This document shows, one piece after another, positions 1 through 8,620 of a stretch of 64,000 nucleotides of DNA. The stretch lies in the NCBI RefSeq assembly GCF_000295955.2, contig NZ_ALXE01000023.1:62001-126000 (forward strand). The letters are read 5' to 3'. The position numbers and the translations under genes are program-made. The notes under the pieces were generated by a model that saw only the letters and a program-made list of their open reading frames with translations, searched no databases and was not told the DNA's origin. Source of the DNA: Pantoea sp. A4 (GTDB taxonomy: Bacteria > Pseudomonadota > Gammaproteobacteria > Enterobacterales > Enterobacteriaceae). Position 1 is the first letter of the stretch; every line of letters begins with the position of its first letter.

Positions 1-249
1 CACTGAAATAACCTTGCCAGAGGGTTATTATTTTCAGTGGGTTAGGGATGAAATCGTTTTTAGCCAGATAACTTATCGCCGTTATAATCGGAATTATCCT
101 GAGTCAACATTCCGCGTTATGGCCTAAACCTAAATGCTCAGTGCGTATACCTGATTTCAGATTTATCGGACGCAAAGCATAATTTTGGAAAATAAATAGC
201 GTTCAGTGAGTTAGCTGTTTGTAGTGGTTTCACGCGAAGGAATGAGTCG
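1..249. other. Leader region before the flippase gene
   Basis: No convincing gene is visible in these 249 bases, which are rather AT-rich. Positions 1-39 form an imperfect inverted repeat: CACTGAAA at 1-8 pairs with TTTCAGTG at 32-39 and TAACC at 9-13 with GGTTA at 23-27. It could be a terminator arm of a gene lying to the left. A good -10 hexamer, TATAAT, lies at 83-88 with only a weak -35 (TTAGCC near 60-65), so it is a candidate promoter for the two following genes. Confidence 0.35.
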
Positions 250-1506
250 ATGAAATATAGCGTAATGTCTAACGCTGCCTGGATGATGTCAGAAAAAATT
301 GTCTCCGTATTTGGCGTGATCTTTGTCACATCCTATGTGGCTAAGGCGTTTGGTCCTGCGGTGTTTGGCCAGATGACCTTTTCTGTTTCGCTGTTTTCCA
401 TGGTGCAAACCATCGCGGTGTTTGGTACTGAAACTATCCTGTTTAAAAGCATCAGCAAAAGCACAGCAAAGGGACTTCGCCTGATGCGCGTTGCACGCAG
501 CCTGCGATTCGTGCTGCTATTAATCACGGCAATTCCTCTGCTGGCATGGGTGTGGTACGCAATGCCGCAGAACTTTATCGGGTTTGCGCTAGCGTCGTTT
601 GTGGCGTCAGTCTTTGTTACCCAGGATACTTTCAGCGTTTACAACAATGCGCGTCTGGCCTCGAGATTAAATACCCTCGCCAACGCAACGGGGCTGATGC
701 TGAGCTTTGCCATCAGTTTTTTTATTGCCTGGCAGCGCCTCGACCCGCTGTGGCTGACGTTATCCATGATCAGCGTAACGCTGATTCCCTATGCCATTAA
801 GCGGCATCATTTTTATCGGCAAACAACAGATATTGCACCGCCGCAGGCGAAGCGACCCGCTTACTTACGTTACTTACTGTATGCCGGTTTACCGTTGGCT
901 ATCTCCAGTATTTTCATTGCGGTGCAGGTAAAAACTGCCCAGATGTTCCTTGCTGGCATTGCACCTGCGCGTGAGTTGGGGTTGTTTGCCGCGGCAAATA
1001 CTGTCGCGGCGTCGTGGATTTTTATTCCTGTCGCGCTGATTACGTCCTGCTTTACGGAAATTTTCAGAGCGCGTGGGGAAGTTGCTCTGCGGCTAGCGGC
1101 ACGGCTGCATGGGTATGTGATGGGTGTTTCATTATTGATGCTTTTCGTCGTCGCGCTGTTTGGCGAGAAGATCATTATTGCCTTGTACGGCCATGAGTAC
1201 ACACAGTCAGGAAGTCTCATCACGTTGCTGTCGTCAGCAACCTGCTTTTCGGCAATGGGGACCGTAGCCTATCGCTACATGGTTAAAGAGGGAGGCTTTA
1301 ACTATCTACTGGGAAAAATTACTTGTCTGGTGGCGATTAGCCTGCCGCTTTCGTGGTGGCTGATTCATCAGCACGGCATTTTGGGAGCCGCGTGGAGTGT
1401 TTTTCTTTCAGAACTTTTGTCCCTTACCGTGATGAACTACTTCTTCAAAAACGGCGTTATCCAAAAAATTCAGATCTCCTCACTCAACTACAAAACCTAC
1501 AAATGA
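250..1506 (+). CDS. Polysaccharide flippase (Wzx/MATE-like, oligosaccharide flippase family)
   Basis: A 418-residue integral membrane protein with about 12 hydrophobic segments, the layout of polysaccharide repeat-unit flippases that move undecaprenyl-linked sugars across the inner membrane. The N-terminal stretch SEKIVSVFGVIFVTSYVAKA and the following FGQMTFSVSLF resemble the conserved first two helices of the family. Its stop lies 8 bases before the next start, so the two genes are probably one operon acting on a surface glycan. The full wzy/wzz/glycosyltransferase set is not in the window, so this is either the end of a larger locus to the left or an isolated pair. Substrate unknown. The family is clear; the Wzx role is inferred. 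Confidence 0.8.
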   Translation: MKYSVMSNAAWMMSEKIVSVFGVIFVTSYVAKAFGPAVFGQMTFSVSLFSMVQTIAVFGTETILFKSISKSTAKGLRLMRVARSLRFVLLLITAIPLLAWVWYAMPQNFIGFALASFVASVFVTQDTFSVYNNARLASRLNTLANATGLMLSFAISFFIAWQRLDPLWLTLSMISVTLIPYAIKRHHFYRQTTDIAPPQAKRPAYLRYLLYAGLPLAISSIFIAVQVKTAQMFLAGIAPARELGLFAAANTVAASWIFIPVALITSCFTEIFRARGEVALRLAARLHGYVMGVSLLMLFVVALFGEKIIIALYGHEYTQSGSLITLLSSATCFSAMGTVAYRYMVKEGGFNYLLGKITCLVAISLPLSWWLIHQHGILGAAWSVFLSELLSLTVMNYFFKNGVIQKIQISSLNYKTYK

Positions 1507-1514
1507 GGTTCCAG

Positions 1515-2456
1515 ATGTTAAAGTTGAAAGACGAACTCAGAAGAAGCGTCCAATACTTCATTAAAAAAATGCCTTGGGCATACCAGGATCGTCTCTACTA
1601 CTACCGCACTTTTCACCAGTTGCCGAACCTGCGGCAGCCTAAAGTGTTTAACGAAAAGGTCTTGTACCGGAAGTTTGTTTGCGGCGATCACCAACGTTAC
1701 GCACGCCTGTCTGACAAGTTTTTGGTGCGTGAACACATTGAGTCCAGGATCGGGTCCGCGTACTTAATCCCGCTGCTGCATGAAACCACGGATCCCACGA
1801 CGTTAAACGGATTAGCGCAGTGGAAAGGTGCTGTAATCAAACCCAATCACGCCTCCAGCCTGGTGGAGATTATGCTGGAAGAGCCAGACATGCGGCAAAA
1901 ACAGCAGATCATTCAACGCTGCCATCAATGGTTAAACACCGACTATGCCAGCGCATCGCGGGAAATTCATTACCGTTTTATTCAGCCTCGCATCATTGTT
2001 GAACAGTATATTGGCGATGGAAAAAAACCGCCGATTGATTATAAATTTCATATGTTTAACAAACGCGATGGCCGTTTTGAGTATGTGTTACAGGTGATCT
2101 ATAACCGGGAAAATCCTGCGTTATCAATGAGTTTTTTCGTCAACAATCTCTGCGAGGCGTTTCATAAGATCCGTGATACCGGTCTGGATATCTCGGCGCT
2201 TAAAGCACCACTGCAACAGGCGCTGGAGCTGAGCAAAGTCCTCGCCAGTGATTTCGATTACGTTCGGGTGGACTGGTACATCCACGATCAGCGGATTTAC
2301 TTTGGCGAGTTGACCTTTACGCCGGGAGCAGGGCTGGTGACCGGGCTGGATCGAGGCTTAAATCAGATGATGGGAGATATGTGGATTCAGGATCGCGGCG
2401 AGACGAAGAGCTCAAGCGTGAAAGCCAGCATCGCCACTATACCTAAGAAAATTTGA
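1515..2456 (+). CDS. ATP-grasp protein (TupA-like), glycan biosynthesis
   Basis: A 313-residue protein resembling TupA-type ATP-grasp enzymes, which are often found in capsule and exopolysaccharide loci. Visible family marks are the N-terminal NEKVLYRKF segment, GAVIKPNHASS (nucleotide-binding lysine region), IVEQYIGDG, DYKFHMFN, and the acidic metal-binding FDYVRVDWY followed by FGELTFTPGAG. The ATG at 1515 is preferred: it has GAGG 6 bases upstream, whereas the in-frame ATG at 1503 overlaps the flippase stop and has no ribosome site. It probably joins an amino acid or similar group to a sugar, but the substrate cannot be read. It is followed at once by a strong terminator. Confidence 0.75.
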   Translation: MLKLKDELRRSVQYFIKKMPWAYQDRLYYYRTFHQLPNLRQPKVFNEKVLYRKFVCGDHQRYARLSDKFLVREHIESRIGSAYLIPLLHETTDPTTLNGLAQWKGAVIKPNHASSLVEIMLEEPDMRQKQQIIQRCHQWLNTDYASASREIHYRFIQPRIIVEQYIGDGKKPPIDYKFHMFNKRDGRFEYVLQVIYNRENPALSMSFFVNNLCEAFHKIRDTGLDISALKAPLQQALELSKVLASDFDYVRVDWYIHDQRIYFGELTFTPGAGLVTGLDRGLNQMMGDMWIQDRGETKSSSVKASIATIPKKI

Positions 2457-2460
2457 CCAC

Positions 2461-2507
2461 ACAGCACAATAAAAAACCCTGCATTGCAGGGTTTTTTATT
2501 GTGCTGT
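2461..2507. terminator. Strong bidirectional rho-independent terminator
   Basis: The arm at 2461-2483 is perfectly complementary to 2485-2507 (23 base pairs with a one-base centre). The core CCCTGCA/TGCAGGG is flanked by A and T tracts on both strands. It separates the plus-strand glycan pair from the minus-strand yjcB, which ends at 2525. Confidence 0.9.
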
Positions 2508-2524
2508 CAGGAAGCAGTGCTTGC

Positions 2525-2806
2525 TTACGGCATCGGCCAGGTGGCTGGCGTCATACTCATTACGTTAACGAATGATGTTTTGGTGACGTCTACCATGTGG
2601 TTCAGTGTCTCCATGCTCAACGTAATGCCGAGCAGGCCGGTGACGAACCAACATGACATGCCAAGACCTACGCCACCACAGGCAAAAGCCAGCAGGTGAT
2701 TGCTGTTGCGGCGGAATTTAATCTTCATGGTACTGGCGAAAAACATCATAACGGCGCTGAGCAGTTCCCAACGCATAACGAGCAGACTGGTAGTTAACGT
2801 AGCCAT
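2525..2806 (-). CDS. yjcB: YjcB family small inner-membrane protein
   Basis: A 93-residue membrane protein, the same length as E. coli YjcB and sharing its start (MATLTT), the LLSAVMMF helix, the KIRFRR-like basic turn (here KIKFRR), SCWF, GLLGIT and the C-terminal P-x-x-WPM. The longer reading frame from 2884 is rejected because the E. coli protein begins at this methionine and GAGG lies upstream of it. Function is unknown in the family. Its place next to soxS matches E. coli gene order, except that E. coli has pdeC (yjcC) between the two and this genome does not. Confidence 0.85.
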   Translation of the reverse strand: MATLTTSLLVMRWELLSAVMMFFASTMKIKFRRNSNHLLAFACGGVGLGMSCWFVTGLLGITLSMETLNHMVDVTKTSFVNVMSMTPATWPMP

Positions 2807-3004
2807 TGGCATGGACCTCAAATTTCGGTATTCATCCCTGACAGGCGTACGACATAGCATGAGACAGCAGGATGTCAGGGGCATCCTGCTATTGCGGAAC
2901 AGGTGGTCAATATGTGACCTGGCTCACATTATATCACTGGATTTGAAAATTTGAATAAAATTTGCACCTCTATCGGCAGCAAATTTTTTAGCAGGCAGGA
3001 AAGC

Positions 3005-3027
3005 CACGCACCCGGAGCGGGCGCGTG
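3005..3027 (-). terminator. Possible terminator after soxS
   Basis: On the minus strand, just after the soxS stop, CACGC-G-CCCG pairs with CGGG-T-GCGTG around a short loop. The T tract that follows is weak, so termination may be incomplete. Confidence 0.4.
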
Positions 3028-3035
3028 AAGGGCTA

Positions 3036-3458
3036 TCAGAAAATCGGGCAGTACTCACCCTGGGGGCGTGAATTGAAACTGGTGTTGTCATTACAGTCAA
3101 AGGTCACCAGACGCGGACGCTGCATGGCCTGGCGGCGCATGGTGTGGCGATAAGCCGTGGGTGTCTGTGCAAACTGGCGGCGAAACACCCGCGAAAATGT
3201 CTGTTGTGAATCAAAACCATACTGCATCGCAATATCGAACACTGCACGCTGGGTCTGACGTAGCGCTTCTGCAGCCAGCGTCAGACGGCGTTCACGAATG
3301 TAACCACCCAGCGTCTGTTTCGTCACAGAACGGAACATACGCTGCAGATGCCACTTTGAATAACCAGATTTGGCGGCCACTTCATCAATGGAGAGCGTCT
3401 TATCAAGATTCTGCTCAATCCAGTGGGTGAGTGAAAAAATAATTTCCTCTTGCATCAT
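3036..3458 (-). CDS. soxS: Superoxide-response transcriptional activator SoxS (AraC family)
   Basis: A 140-residue AraC/XylS DNA-binding protein that activates the superoxide and drug-resistance regulon. It has both helix-turn-helix motifs: LSIDEVAAKSGYSKWHLQRMF (about residues 22-42) and FDIAMQYGFDSQQTFSRVFR (about 74-93), nearly identical to E. coli SoxS. The start at 3458 has AAGGA 7 bases upstream. A longer frame from 3503 is possible but would leave a leader of only about 10 bases. Unlike E. coli SoxS (107 residues), it carries a C-terminal tail of about 33 residues with two cysteines. Divergent from soxR across a SoxR operator. Confidence 0.95.
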   Translation of the reverse strand: MMQEEIIFSLTHWIEQNLDKTLSIDEVAAKSGYSKWHLQRMFRSVTKQTLGGYIRERRLTLAAEALRQTQRAVFDIAMQYGFDSQQTFSRVFRRQFAQTPTAYRHTMRRQAMQRPRLVTFDCNDNTSFNSRPQGEYCPIF

Positions 3459-3519
3459 CGTCTTATCCTTATCAAAACCGGCAGGATCGCCCGAGGGATT
3501 CATGATTTAGCTGTCGGGG

Positions 3520-3550
3520 AGTATAATTCCTCAAGTTAACTTGAGGTAAA
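3520..3550 (-). promoter_or_regulatory. soxS promoter with 19-bp spacer
   Basis: On the minus strand TTTACC (3550-3545) and TATACT (3525-3520) are separated by 19 bases. This overlong spacer is the hallmark of SoxR-controlled promoters, where oxidised SoxR untwists the DNA. It matches the E. coli soxS promoter closely. Confidence 0.9.
3529..3546. promoter_or_regulatory. SoxR operator (soxbox)
   Basis: The sequence CCTCAAGTTAACTTGAGG is a perfect 18-bp palindrome identical to the E. coli SoxR site. It lies in the spacer of the soxS promoter and just ahead of soxR. Confidence 0.95.
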
Positions 3551-3558
3551 GAGCCAAA

Positions 3559-4047
3559 ATGAAAAAAGAACGCAATTATCCCAAGCCCGTTCTTACCCCC
3601 GGTGAGGTGGCAAAAAGAAGCGGCGTAGCGGTATCGGCCCTGCATTTCTATGAAAGCAAAGGGTTAATTTCCAGTACGCGTAATGGCGGTAATCAGCGAC
3701 GCTACGGGCGTGACGTACTCAGAAGAGTGGCAATCATCAAGGTTGCTCAGCGCATTGGCATACCGCTGGCCACCGTCAGTGAAAGCCTGATGCATTTACG
3801 TCCGGACAAACGCATGTCTACTCAGGAGTGGAATACACTGACTGAACACTGGCGTCAGGAGCTGGATAACCGTATTGATACGCTGATGCGTTTGCGTAAT
3901 GACCTTGATGGCTGTATTGGCTGTGGTTGTCTCTCAATGCGCGACTGTCCGCTGCGCAATCCCGGCGACAAACTGGGTGAACAGGGGTCTGGTGCCGTCT
4001 TGCTGGAGCCGCATCAGGAGGAGAAAGGCGAAGATCCCCACGGCTAA
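3559..4047 (+). CDS. soxR: Redox-sensitive transcriptional activator SoxR (MerR family)
   Basis: A 162-residue MerR-family regulator with a [2Fe-2S] cluster; when oxidised it activates soxS. The N-terminal winged helix is [20 protein letters not shown], followed by the dimerisation helix. The cluster cysteines are C119, C122, C124 and C130 ([12 protein letters not shown]), the same numbering as in E. coli. The C-terminal tail is slightly longer than the E. coli protein (154 residues). GAGG is placed upstream within the right arm of the SoxR operator. Divergent from soxS. Confidence 0.97.
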   Translation: MKKERNYPKPVLTPGEVAKRSGVAVSALHFYESKGLISSTRNGGNQRRYGRDVLRRVAIIKVAQRIGIPLATVSESLMHLRPDKRMSTQEWNTLTEHWRQELDNRIDTLMRLRNDLDGCIGCGCLSMRDCPLRNPGDKLGEQGSGAVLLEPHQEEKGEDPHG

Positions 4048-4218
4048 GCATGCTGGCAACGGCCCCGTTGCGGAGAGATGACTGATACAGCACCCGTTTG
4101 GCTCTGGGGCCGTACGGCTGGGTTCAGCTGCGTAGCACCTCATGTTGAAAATCCAGAGTAACCATTAATTGTTCTGCTATATCGCAATTCAGCAGTTGAT
4201 CCTCTGCCAGAAAAGGCC

Positions 4219-4234
4219 GGATAATCGTTTGCGT
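4219..4234. promoter_or_regulatory. Possible PurR operator upstream of ghxP
   Basis: The 16-mer matches the PurR consensus ACGCAAACGTTTGCGT perfectly in its right half (CGTTTGCGT at 4226-4234) but only at a few positions in the left half. PurR control of a purine permease is biologically sensible; the site alone is weak. Confidence 0.35.
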
Positions 4235-4308
4235 ATCATCTGGTTAATAAATGTGCAGTGTTGCCGCCAGTACTTTTCGCCTTAACTCCCTGCTATTGAG
4301 GTTCAATT

Positions 4309-5658
4309 ATGTCTGTAGAATCACGCCCGTCCGCTGGCAAGCTGGACGCCTGGTTCGCTATTTCCGCACGTGGCAGCAGCGTGCGTCAGGAGATCCTGGC
4401 CGGTTTGACCACTTTTCTGGCGATGGTGTATTCCGTCATCGTGGTCCCCGGCATGTTGGGTGGCGTTGGATTTGCGCCAACGGCCGTGTTCGTTGCAACC
4501 TGCCTGGTGGCCAGTTTTGGCTCAATCTTAATTGGCCTGTGGGCTAATTTGCCTATGGCGATTGGCTGCGCGATCTCGTTAACCGCATTCACCGCCTATA
4601 GCCTGGTGGCCGGACAGCATTTGAGTGTGCCGGTGGCGTTGGGTGCCGTATTCCTGATGGGCGTGTTGTTTACCCTGATTTCTGCCACCGGAATTCGTGG
4701 CTGGATTTTACGTAACCTGCCGATGGGTGTGGCGCACGGCACGGGCGTGGGGATTGGTCTGTTTCTGCTGCTGATTGCGGCAAACGGTGTGGGCCTGGTG
4801 ATGAAAAACCCCGGCGCAGGGATGCCGGTGGTGTTGGGACATATCACTGCTTTCCCCGTCGTGATGACACTGTTGGGACTGGCGGCGATTATTGGTCTGG
4901 AAAAGCGTCGGGTGCCGGGCGGTATTTTGCTGGTGATCGTGGCGATCTCTTTGTTGGGATTGATCTTTGATCCGGCGGTGCGCTGGCAGGGGCTGTTTGC
5001 GTTGCCGACGCTGACCGACAGTAACGGGCATTCTCAGCTATTCCGCCTGGATATCGCCGGCGCGCTCAGCCCGGTGGTGCTCCCTAGCGTACTGGCGCTG
5101 GTGATGACAGCGGTGTTCGATGCTACCGGCACGATTCGTGCCGTTGCAGGTCAGGCAAATCTGCTGGATGAGCAGGGGCAGATTATTAACGGTGGCCGCG
5201 CGCTGACGTCAGATTCGGTAAGTAGCCTGTTTGCTGGTTTAGTGGGGGCAGCGCCTGCGGCGGTGTATATCGAATCGGCTGCGGGCACAGCAGCAGGTGG
5301 AAAGACCGGTTTAACCGCAGTAGTGGTTGGATTACTGTTCTTCCTGATTCTGTTTATGTCTCCACTGGCTTATCTGGTTCCGGCTTACGCAACTGCGCCT
5401 GCCTTAATGTACGTCGGTTTGCTGATGCTGAGTAATGTCGCCAAGATCGATTTTAAAGACTTTGTGGATGCGATGTCGGGTCTGTTAACGGCCGTGGTAA
5501 TCGTGCTAACCAGTAATATCGTTACCGGCATTATGCTCGGTTTCGCCACGCTGGTGATTGGCCGCCTGTTTGCCGGTGAGTGGCGTAAGCTGAACGCCGG
5601 CACGGTGATCATTGCCGTGGCACTCGTTGCATTCTATGCCGGTGGCTGGGCGATTTAA
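4309..5658 (+). CDS. ghxP: Guanine/hypoxanthine permease GhxP (AzgA-like, NCS2 family)
   Basis: A 449-residue membrane protein of the AzgA branch of nucleobase transporters; it imports guanine and hypoxanthine with protons. Family signatures are [23 protein letters not shown] at the first helix, [47 protein letters not shown] (conserved acidic helix), and [27 protein letters not shown]. Position directly after soxR and before yjcE is the E. coli order (old name yjcD). The preceding 260-bp gap contains a half-good PurR box. Confidence 0.93.
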   Translation: MSVESRPSAGKLDAWFAISARGSSVRQEILAGLTTFLAMVYSVIVVPGMLGGVGFAPTAVFVATCLVASFGSILIGLWANLPMAIGCAISLTAFTAYSLVAGQHLSVPVALGAVFLMGVLFTLISATGIRGWILRNLPMGVAHGTGVGIGLFLLLIAANGVGLVMKNPGAGMPVVLGHITAFPVVMTLLGLAAIIGLEKRRVPGGILLVIVAISLLGLIFDPAVRWQGLFALPTLTDSNGHSQLFRLDIAGALSPVVLPSVLALVMTAVFDATGTIRAVAGQANLLDEQGQIINGGRALTSDSVSSLFAGLVGAAPAAVYIESAAGTAAGGKTGLTAVVVGLLFFLILFMSPLAYLVPAYATAPALMYVGLLMLSNVAKIDFKDFVDAMSGLLTAVVIVLTSNIVTGIMLGFATLVIGRLFAGEWRKLNAGTVIIAVALVAFYAGGWAI

Positions 5659-5659
5659 G

Positions 5660-5696
5660 CCCCTCACCCCAACCCTCTCCCGCACGCGGGAGAGGG
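5660..5696. repeat. Intergenic CCCTCACCCC palindromic repeat, partial copy
   Basis: CCCCTCACCCC is followed by a perfect 11-bp hairpin: CCCTCTCCCGC (5673-5683) pairs with GCGGGAGAGGG (5686-5696). The inner arms and left outer arm recur in the full copy at 33107-33167, but the right outer arm is absent here. It sits just after the ghxP stop and may act as a terminator or mRNA stabiliser. Confidence 0.7.
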
Positions 5697-5908
5697 AGCC
5701 AGCCTGGTAATGGATGTGATAACCGTGCTGTACATCCGCCAATCTTAAACGCTCGAACCTTAGCTTCACAACGCACCAACACAAACCTCATCTCAACGAA
5801 TTTTCCGTTTTTTCCGCTAGTCGCACGTCTGGTGGCCCGTATGCTTAAGGAATGTTTTACACTAACCCCTCACAACATTACGCCTAACACTCTACGCCTA
5901 AGGAAAGC

Positions 5909-7558
5909 ATGGAAATCTTTTTTACCATTTTAATCATGACGCTTGTGGTCTCGCTCTCCGGCGTGGCGGCGCGTATTTTGCCTTTTCAAATTCCGTTACC
6001 GCTGGTGCAAATTGCAATGGGGGCGTTGCTGGCCTGGCCGACTTTTGGTCTGCATGTCGACTTCGATCCAGAACTGTTCCTCGTCCTGTTTATCCCGCCG
6101 CTACTGTTTGCCGACGGCTGGAAAACCCCCATCAATGAATTCCTGCATCATGGGCGAGAAATCATCGGCCTGGCACTGGTGCTGGTACTGATTACCGTTA
6201 TTGGTATCGGTTACTTGATCTACTGGATGGTGCCGGGGATTCCATTAATCCCTGCCTTTGCGCTGGCAGCAGTCCTGTCCCCAACGGATGCCGTAGCGCT
6301 ATCTGGTATTGTGGGTGAAGGGCGCATCCCGAAGAAAATCATGTCGATTGTTCAGGGCGAAGCGCTGATGAACGACGCTTCTGGCCTGGTCTCACTGAAA
6401 TTCGCCGTCGCCGTTGCCATGGGCACGATGGTCTTCAGCTGGGGCGGTGCCAGCGTTGAGTTCCTCAAAGTGGCGGTCGGCGGCCTGGTGGCCGGTGTCG
6501 CTATTTGCTGGCTATATGGTCGTTCATTGCGCCTGCTTAGCCGCTGGAGCGGGGATGACCCGGCGACACAAACGGTCTTGCTGCTGCTGCTGCCGTTCGC
6601 TTCTTACCTGATTGCAGAACATCTGGGCGTCTCGGGCATCCTCGCGGCGGTTGCAGCGGGTATGACCATCACCCGTTCTGGCATCATCCGCCAGGCACCA
6701 TTGGCGATGCGCCTGCGTGCTAACAGCGTGTGGCAAATGTTGGAGTTCGTCTTCAACGGCATGGTGTTCCTGATGCTCGGCCTGCAACTGCCTGACATCT
6801 TGCAAACGTCCATTGCTCAGGCAAATGCCGATCCTAATGTCGAACTCTGGGTGCTGTTCTCTGATGTGGTATTGGTTTATGCCGCGCTGATGCTGGTGCG
6901 TTTCGGCTGGCTGTGGGTTATGCAGCGCTTTAGCCACCGCTGGTTGAAGAAAAAGCCGATGGAATTCAGCAACTACTCGCTGCGTGACCTGCTCATCGCC
7001 TCATTTGCGGGTGTGCGTGGTGCTATTACGCTGGCCGGTGTGCTCTCTATTCCGCTGTTCCTTACCGATGGCACGGCTTTCCCGGCGCGCTATGAACTCA
7101 TCTTTATCGCTACCGGTGTGATTCTGTTCTCGCTGTTGGTGGGAGTCGTTATTCTGCCGCTGCTGCTACGTGGGATTGACGGGACGGATAAAGCGGGTCA
7201 TCGCCATGAACTGCAAAGCGCCCGCGCGGCGATGGCGGGTGTGGCGATTGAAAGCCTGCAAAAGATGGAAGAACGCCTCAGTAACGACAGCGATGAGAAC
7301 ATCGATCCTGACCTGCTTAAAGAGATCAGCCTGCGCGTGATGGGGAATTTACGTCGTCGTGCAGAAGGGAAAAATGACCTCGATAATGCGCTGTTTGCCG
7401 AAAATCTGGAGCGCCGCTTCCGTCTGACGGCGCTGCGAGCTGAGCGCGCGGAGGTCTATCATTTGCGCGCCACACAGCAAATCAGCAATGAGAGTATGCA
7501 AAAGTTACTACGCGATCTCGACCTGCTGGAAGCACTGCTAATCGAAAAAGAAGAGTAA
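5909..7558 (+). CDS. yjcE: Na+/H+ antiporter of the CPA1 family (YjcE)
   Basis: A 549-residue cation/proton antiporter, the same length as E. coli YjcE. About 12 transmembrane helices fill residues 1-420, with the CPA1 signatures FIPPLLFADGWKTP, ALAAVLSPTDAVALSGIVGEGRIP and EALMNDASGLVSLKF carrying the conserved acidic residues of the ion path. A soluble C-terminal domain of about 130 charged residues follows. Expected to exchange Na+ (or K+) for H+ at the inner membrane. The start has AAGGA upstream. Confidence 0.92.
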   Translation: MEIFFTILIMTLVVSLSGVAARILPFQIPLPLVQIAMGALLAWPTFGLHVDFDPELFLVLFIPPLLFADGWKTPINEFLHHGREIIGLALVLVLITVIGIGYLIYWMVPGIPLIPAFALAAVLSPTDAVALSGIVGEGRIPKKIMSIVQGEALMNDASGLVSLKFAVAVAMGTMVFSWGGASVEFLKVAVGGLVAGVAICWLYGRSLRLLSRWSGDDPATQTVLLLLLPFASYLIAEHLGVSGILAAVAAGMTITRSGIIRQAPLAMRLRANSVWQMLEFVFNGMVFLMLGLQLPDILQTSIAQANADPNVELWVLFSDVVLVYAALMLVRFGWLWVMQRFSHRWLKKKPMEFSNYSLRDLLIASFAGVRGAITLAGVLSIPLFLTDGTAFPARYELIFIATGVILFSLLVGVVILPLLLRGIDGTDKAGHRHELQSARAAMAGVAIESLQKMEERLSNDSDENIDPDLLKEISLRVMGNLRRRAEGKNDLDNALFAENLERRFRLTALRAERAEVYHLRATQQISNESMQKLLRDLDLLEALLIEKEE

Positions 7559-7565
7559 TGTGCCT

Positions 7566-7592
7566 CAGGCGTCAGTCTCTGGCTGACGCCTG
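7566..7592. terminator. Hairpin between convergent genes
   Basis: CAGGCGTCAG (7566-7575) pairs perfectly with CTGACGCCTG (7583-7592) around a 7-base loop, between the stops of yjcE and the convergent LysR gene. No long T tract is present, so termination strength is uncertain. Confidence 0.55.
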
Positions 7593-7593
7593 A

Positions 7594-8514
7594 CTACTCG
7601 CTATCTTTATTGAGTAGCGAGAGGCGAGGGGCTTCTCCCGGCCAATACTCACGACAACAGTCAATCCACGCTTGCGCACTGCGCGACAAATAACTGCCTT
7701 CCCGCCAGATCAATCCCAGACTCCACTTCAATTCCGATTCCAGCGGTAGCCACAGCAATGATTGTTCATCGAGACGCTGGCAAATGGGTTCCGGCAAAAT
7801 CGCTACCCCCATTTCGGCTTGTACCATGGCGGCAAGAAAATCCCACTGCCCGCTGCGCACGGCAATTTCTGGGGTCAGGTTCTGACGCTGAAAAGCCTTC
7901 ATCAGCTGGCGATTCAAAGAGAACTCTTCGTTAAAAATCAGCAATGGGTGCGCAGCCAGTTCGCGCAATGTCACGGAGCTGCGCGCCAGCCAATGCTCAT
8001 GGCGTGGCAGCAGGGCACAGAGTGGGTGATGCATCAGGGGCAGGGTATTCAGCGGCAAATCCTCATCAACCGGTAGCGCCGTCAGGGCGATATCCAGAGA
8101 ACCGGCTAACACCGCCTGCTGCACCGTAAGGCCACCAAACTCTGAAATCGTCAGGGAGACGCCGGGATAACGACGGCGGAAGGCAGAAACAGACCCCGCA
8201 ATCTGCATACCGACCATCGGTGGAATGCCAAGACGCAAATCGCCGGTTTTGAGTTGGTTAATATCGCCAATCTGCGCCTCTAGCTGATGAAACTCCTGCA
8301 AAATTGCCAGCCCACGCTGATAAACGGCCTGGCCGCTATCCGTCAGATGCAGCCGACGACCATCGCGCAGCAGCAGCGTACAGCCCAGCTCCTCTTCAAG
8401 CTGTCGCAGCATTTTGCTAATGGTGGGCTGTGTGACGAACAGTTTCTGTGCCGCACGGGTGAAACTCTGCTGGCGGACCACTTCGGTGAAGTAACGCAGG
8501 GCGCGTACGTCCAT
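7594..8514 (-). CDS. LysR-family regulator, divergent from the CidA/CidB pair
   Basis: A 306-residue LysR-type regulator: N-terminal winged helix (SFTRAAQKLFVTQPTISKML, about residues 17-36), linker helix, and substrate-binding domain. Gene context (divergent from a CidA/LrgA-like and a CidB/LrgB-like gene) suggests it is the CidR-type activator of that pair, which in other bacteria responds to acetate or overflow metabolism. It is convergent with yjcE. An inverted repeat in the shared promoter region is a likely binding site. No symbol is given because the CidR role is inferred from neighbours. Confidence 0.85.
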   Translation of the reverse strand: MDVRALRYFTEVVRQQSFTRAAQKLFVTQPTISKMLRQLEEELGCTLLLRDGRRLHLTDSGQAVYQRGLAILQEFHQLEAQIGDINQLKTGDLRLGIPPMVGMQIAGSVSAFRRRYPGVSLTISEFGGLTVQQAVLAGSLDIALTALPVDEDLPLNTLPLMHHPLCALLPRHEHWLARSSVTLRELAAHPLLIFNEEFSLNRQLMKAFQRQNLTPEIAVRSGQWDFLAAMVQAEMGVAILPEPICQRLDEQSLLWLPLESELKWSLGLIWREGSYLSRSAQAWIDCCREYWPGEAPRLSLLNKDSE

Positions 8515-8532
8515 AAACTATTCCTTTTAGGC

Positions 8533-8556
8533 ATGAATTAAATAATATTAATTCAT
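8533..8556. promoter_or_regulatory. Inverted repeat operator between the LysR gene and cidA-like gene
   Basis: ATGAATTAA (8533-8541) and TTAATTCAT (8548-8556) are perfect inverted arms separated by 6 AT bases. The position in the divergent intergenic region and the AT-rich dyad fit a LysR binding site. A -10-like TATACT for the cidA-like gene lies at 8581-8586 without a good -35, consistent with activator dependence. Confidence 0.6.
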
Positions 8557-8620
8557 TTTTTTCACATACTGCGCCCGATTTATACTACCTGCATCACATT
8601 TTTTCGGGGAGTAATACAAA

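Noticed and set aside
1..39. Inverted repeat at the left edge as the end of an insertion sequence
   Set aside because: No transposase or target duplication is visible, and a terminator explains it equally well.
4056..4071. Hairpin GCAACGG/CCGTTGC after soxR
   Set aside because: Short stem without a T tract; not enough for a terminator call.
4048..4308. Possible SraL/RyjA small RNA between soxR and ghxP, as in E. coli
   Set aside because: I could not find a minus-strand promoter with a rho-independent terminator at the 3' end of soxR, so position alone does not support it.
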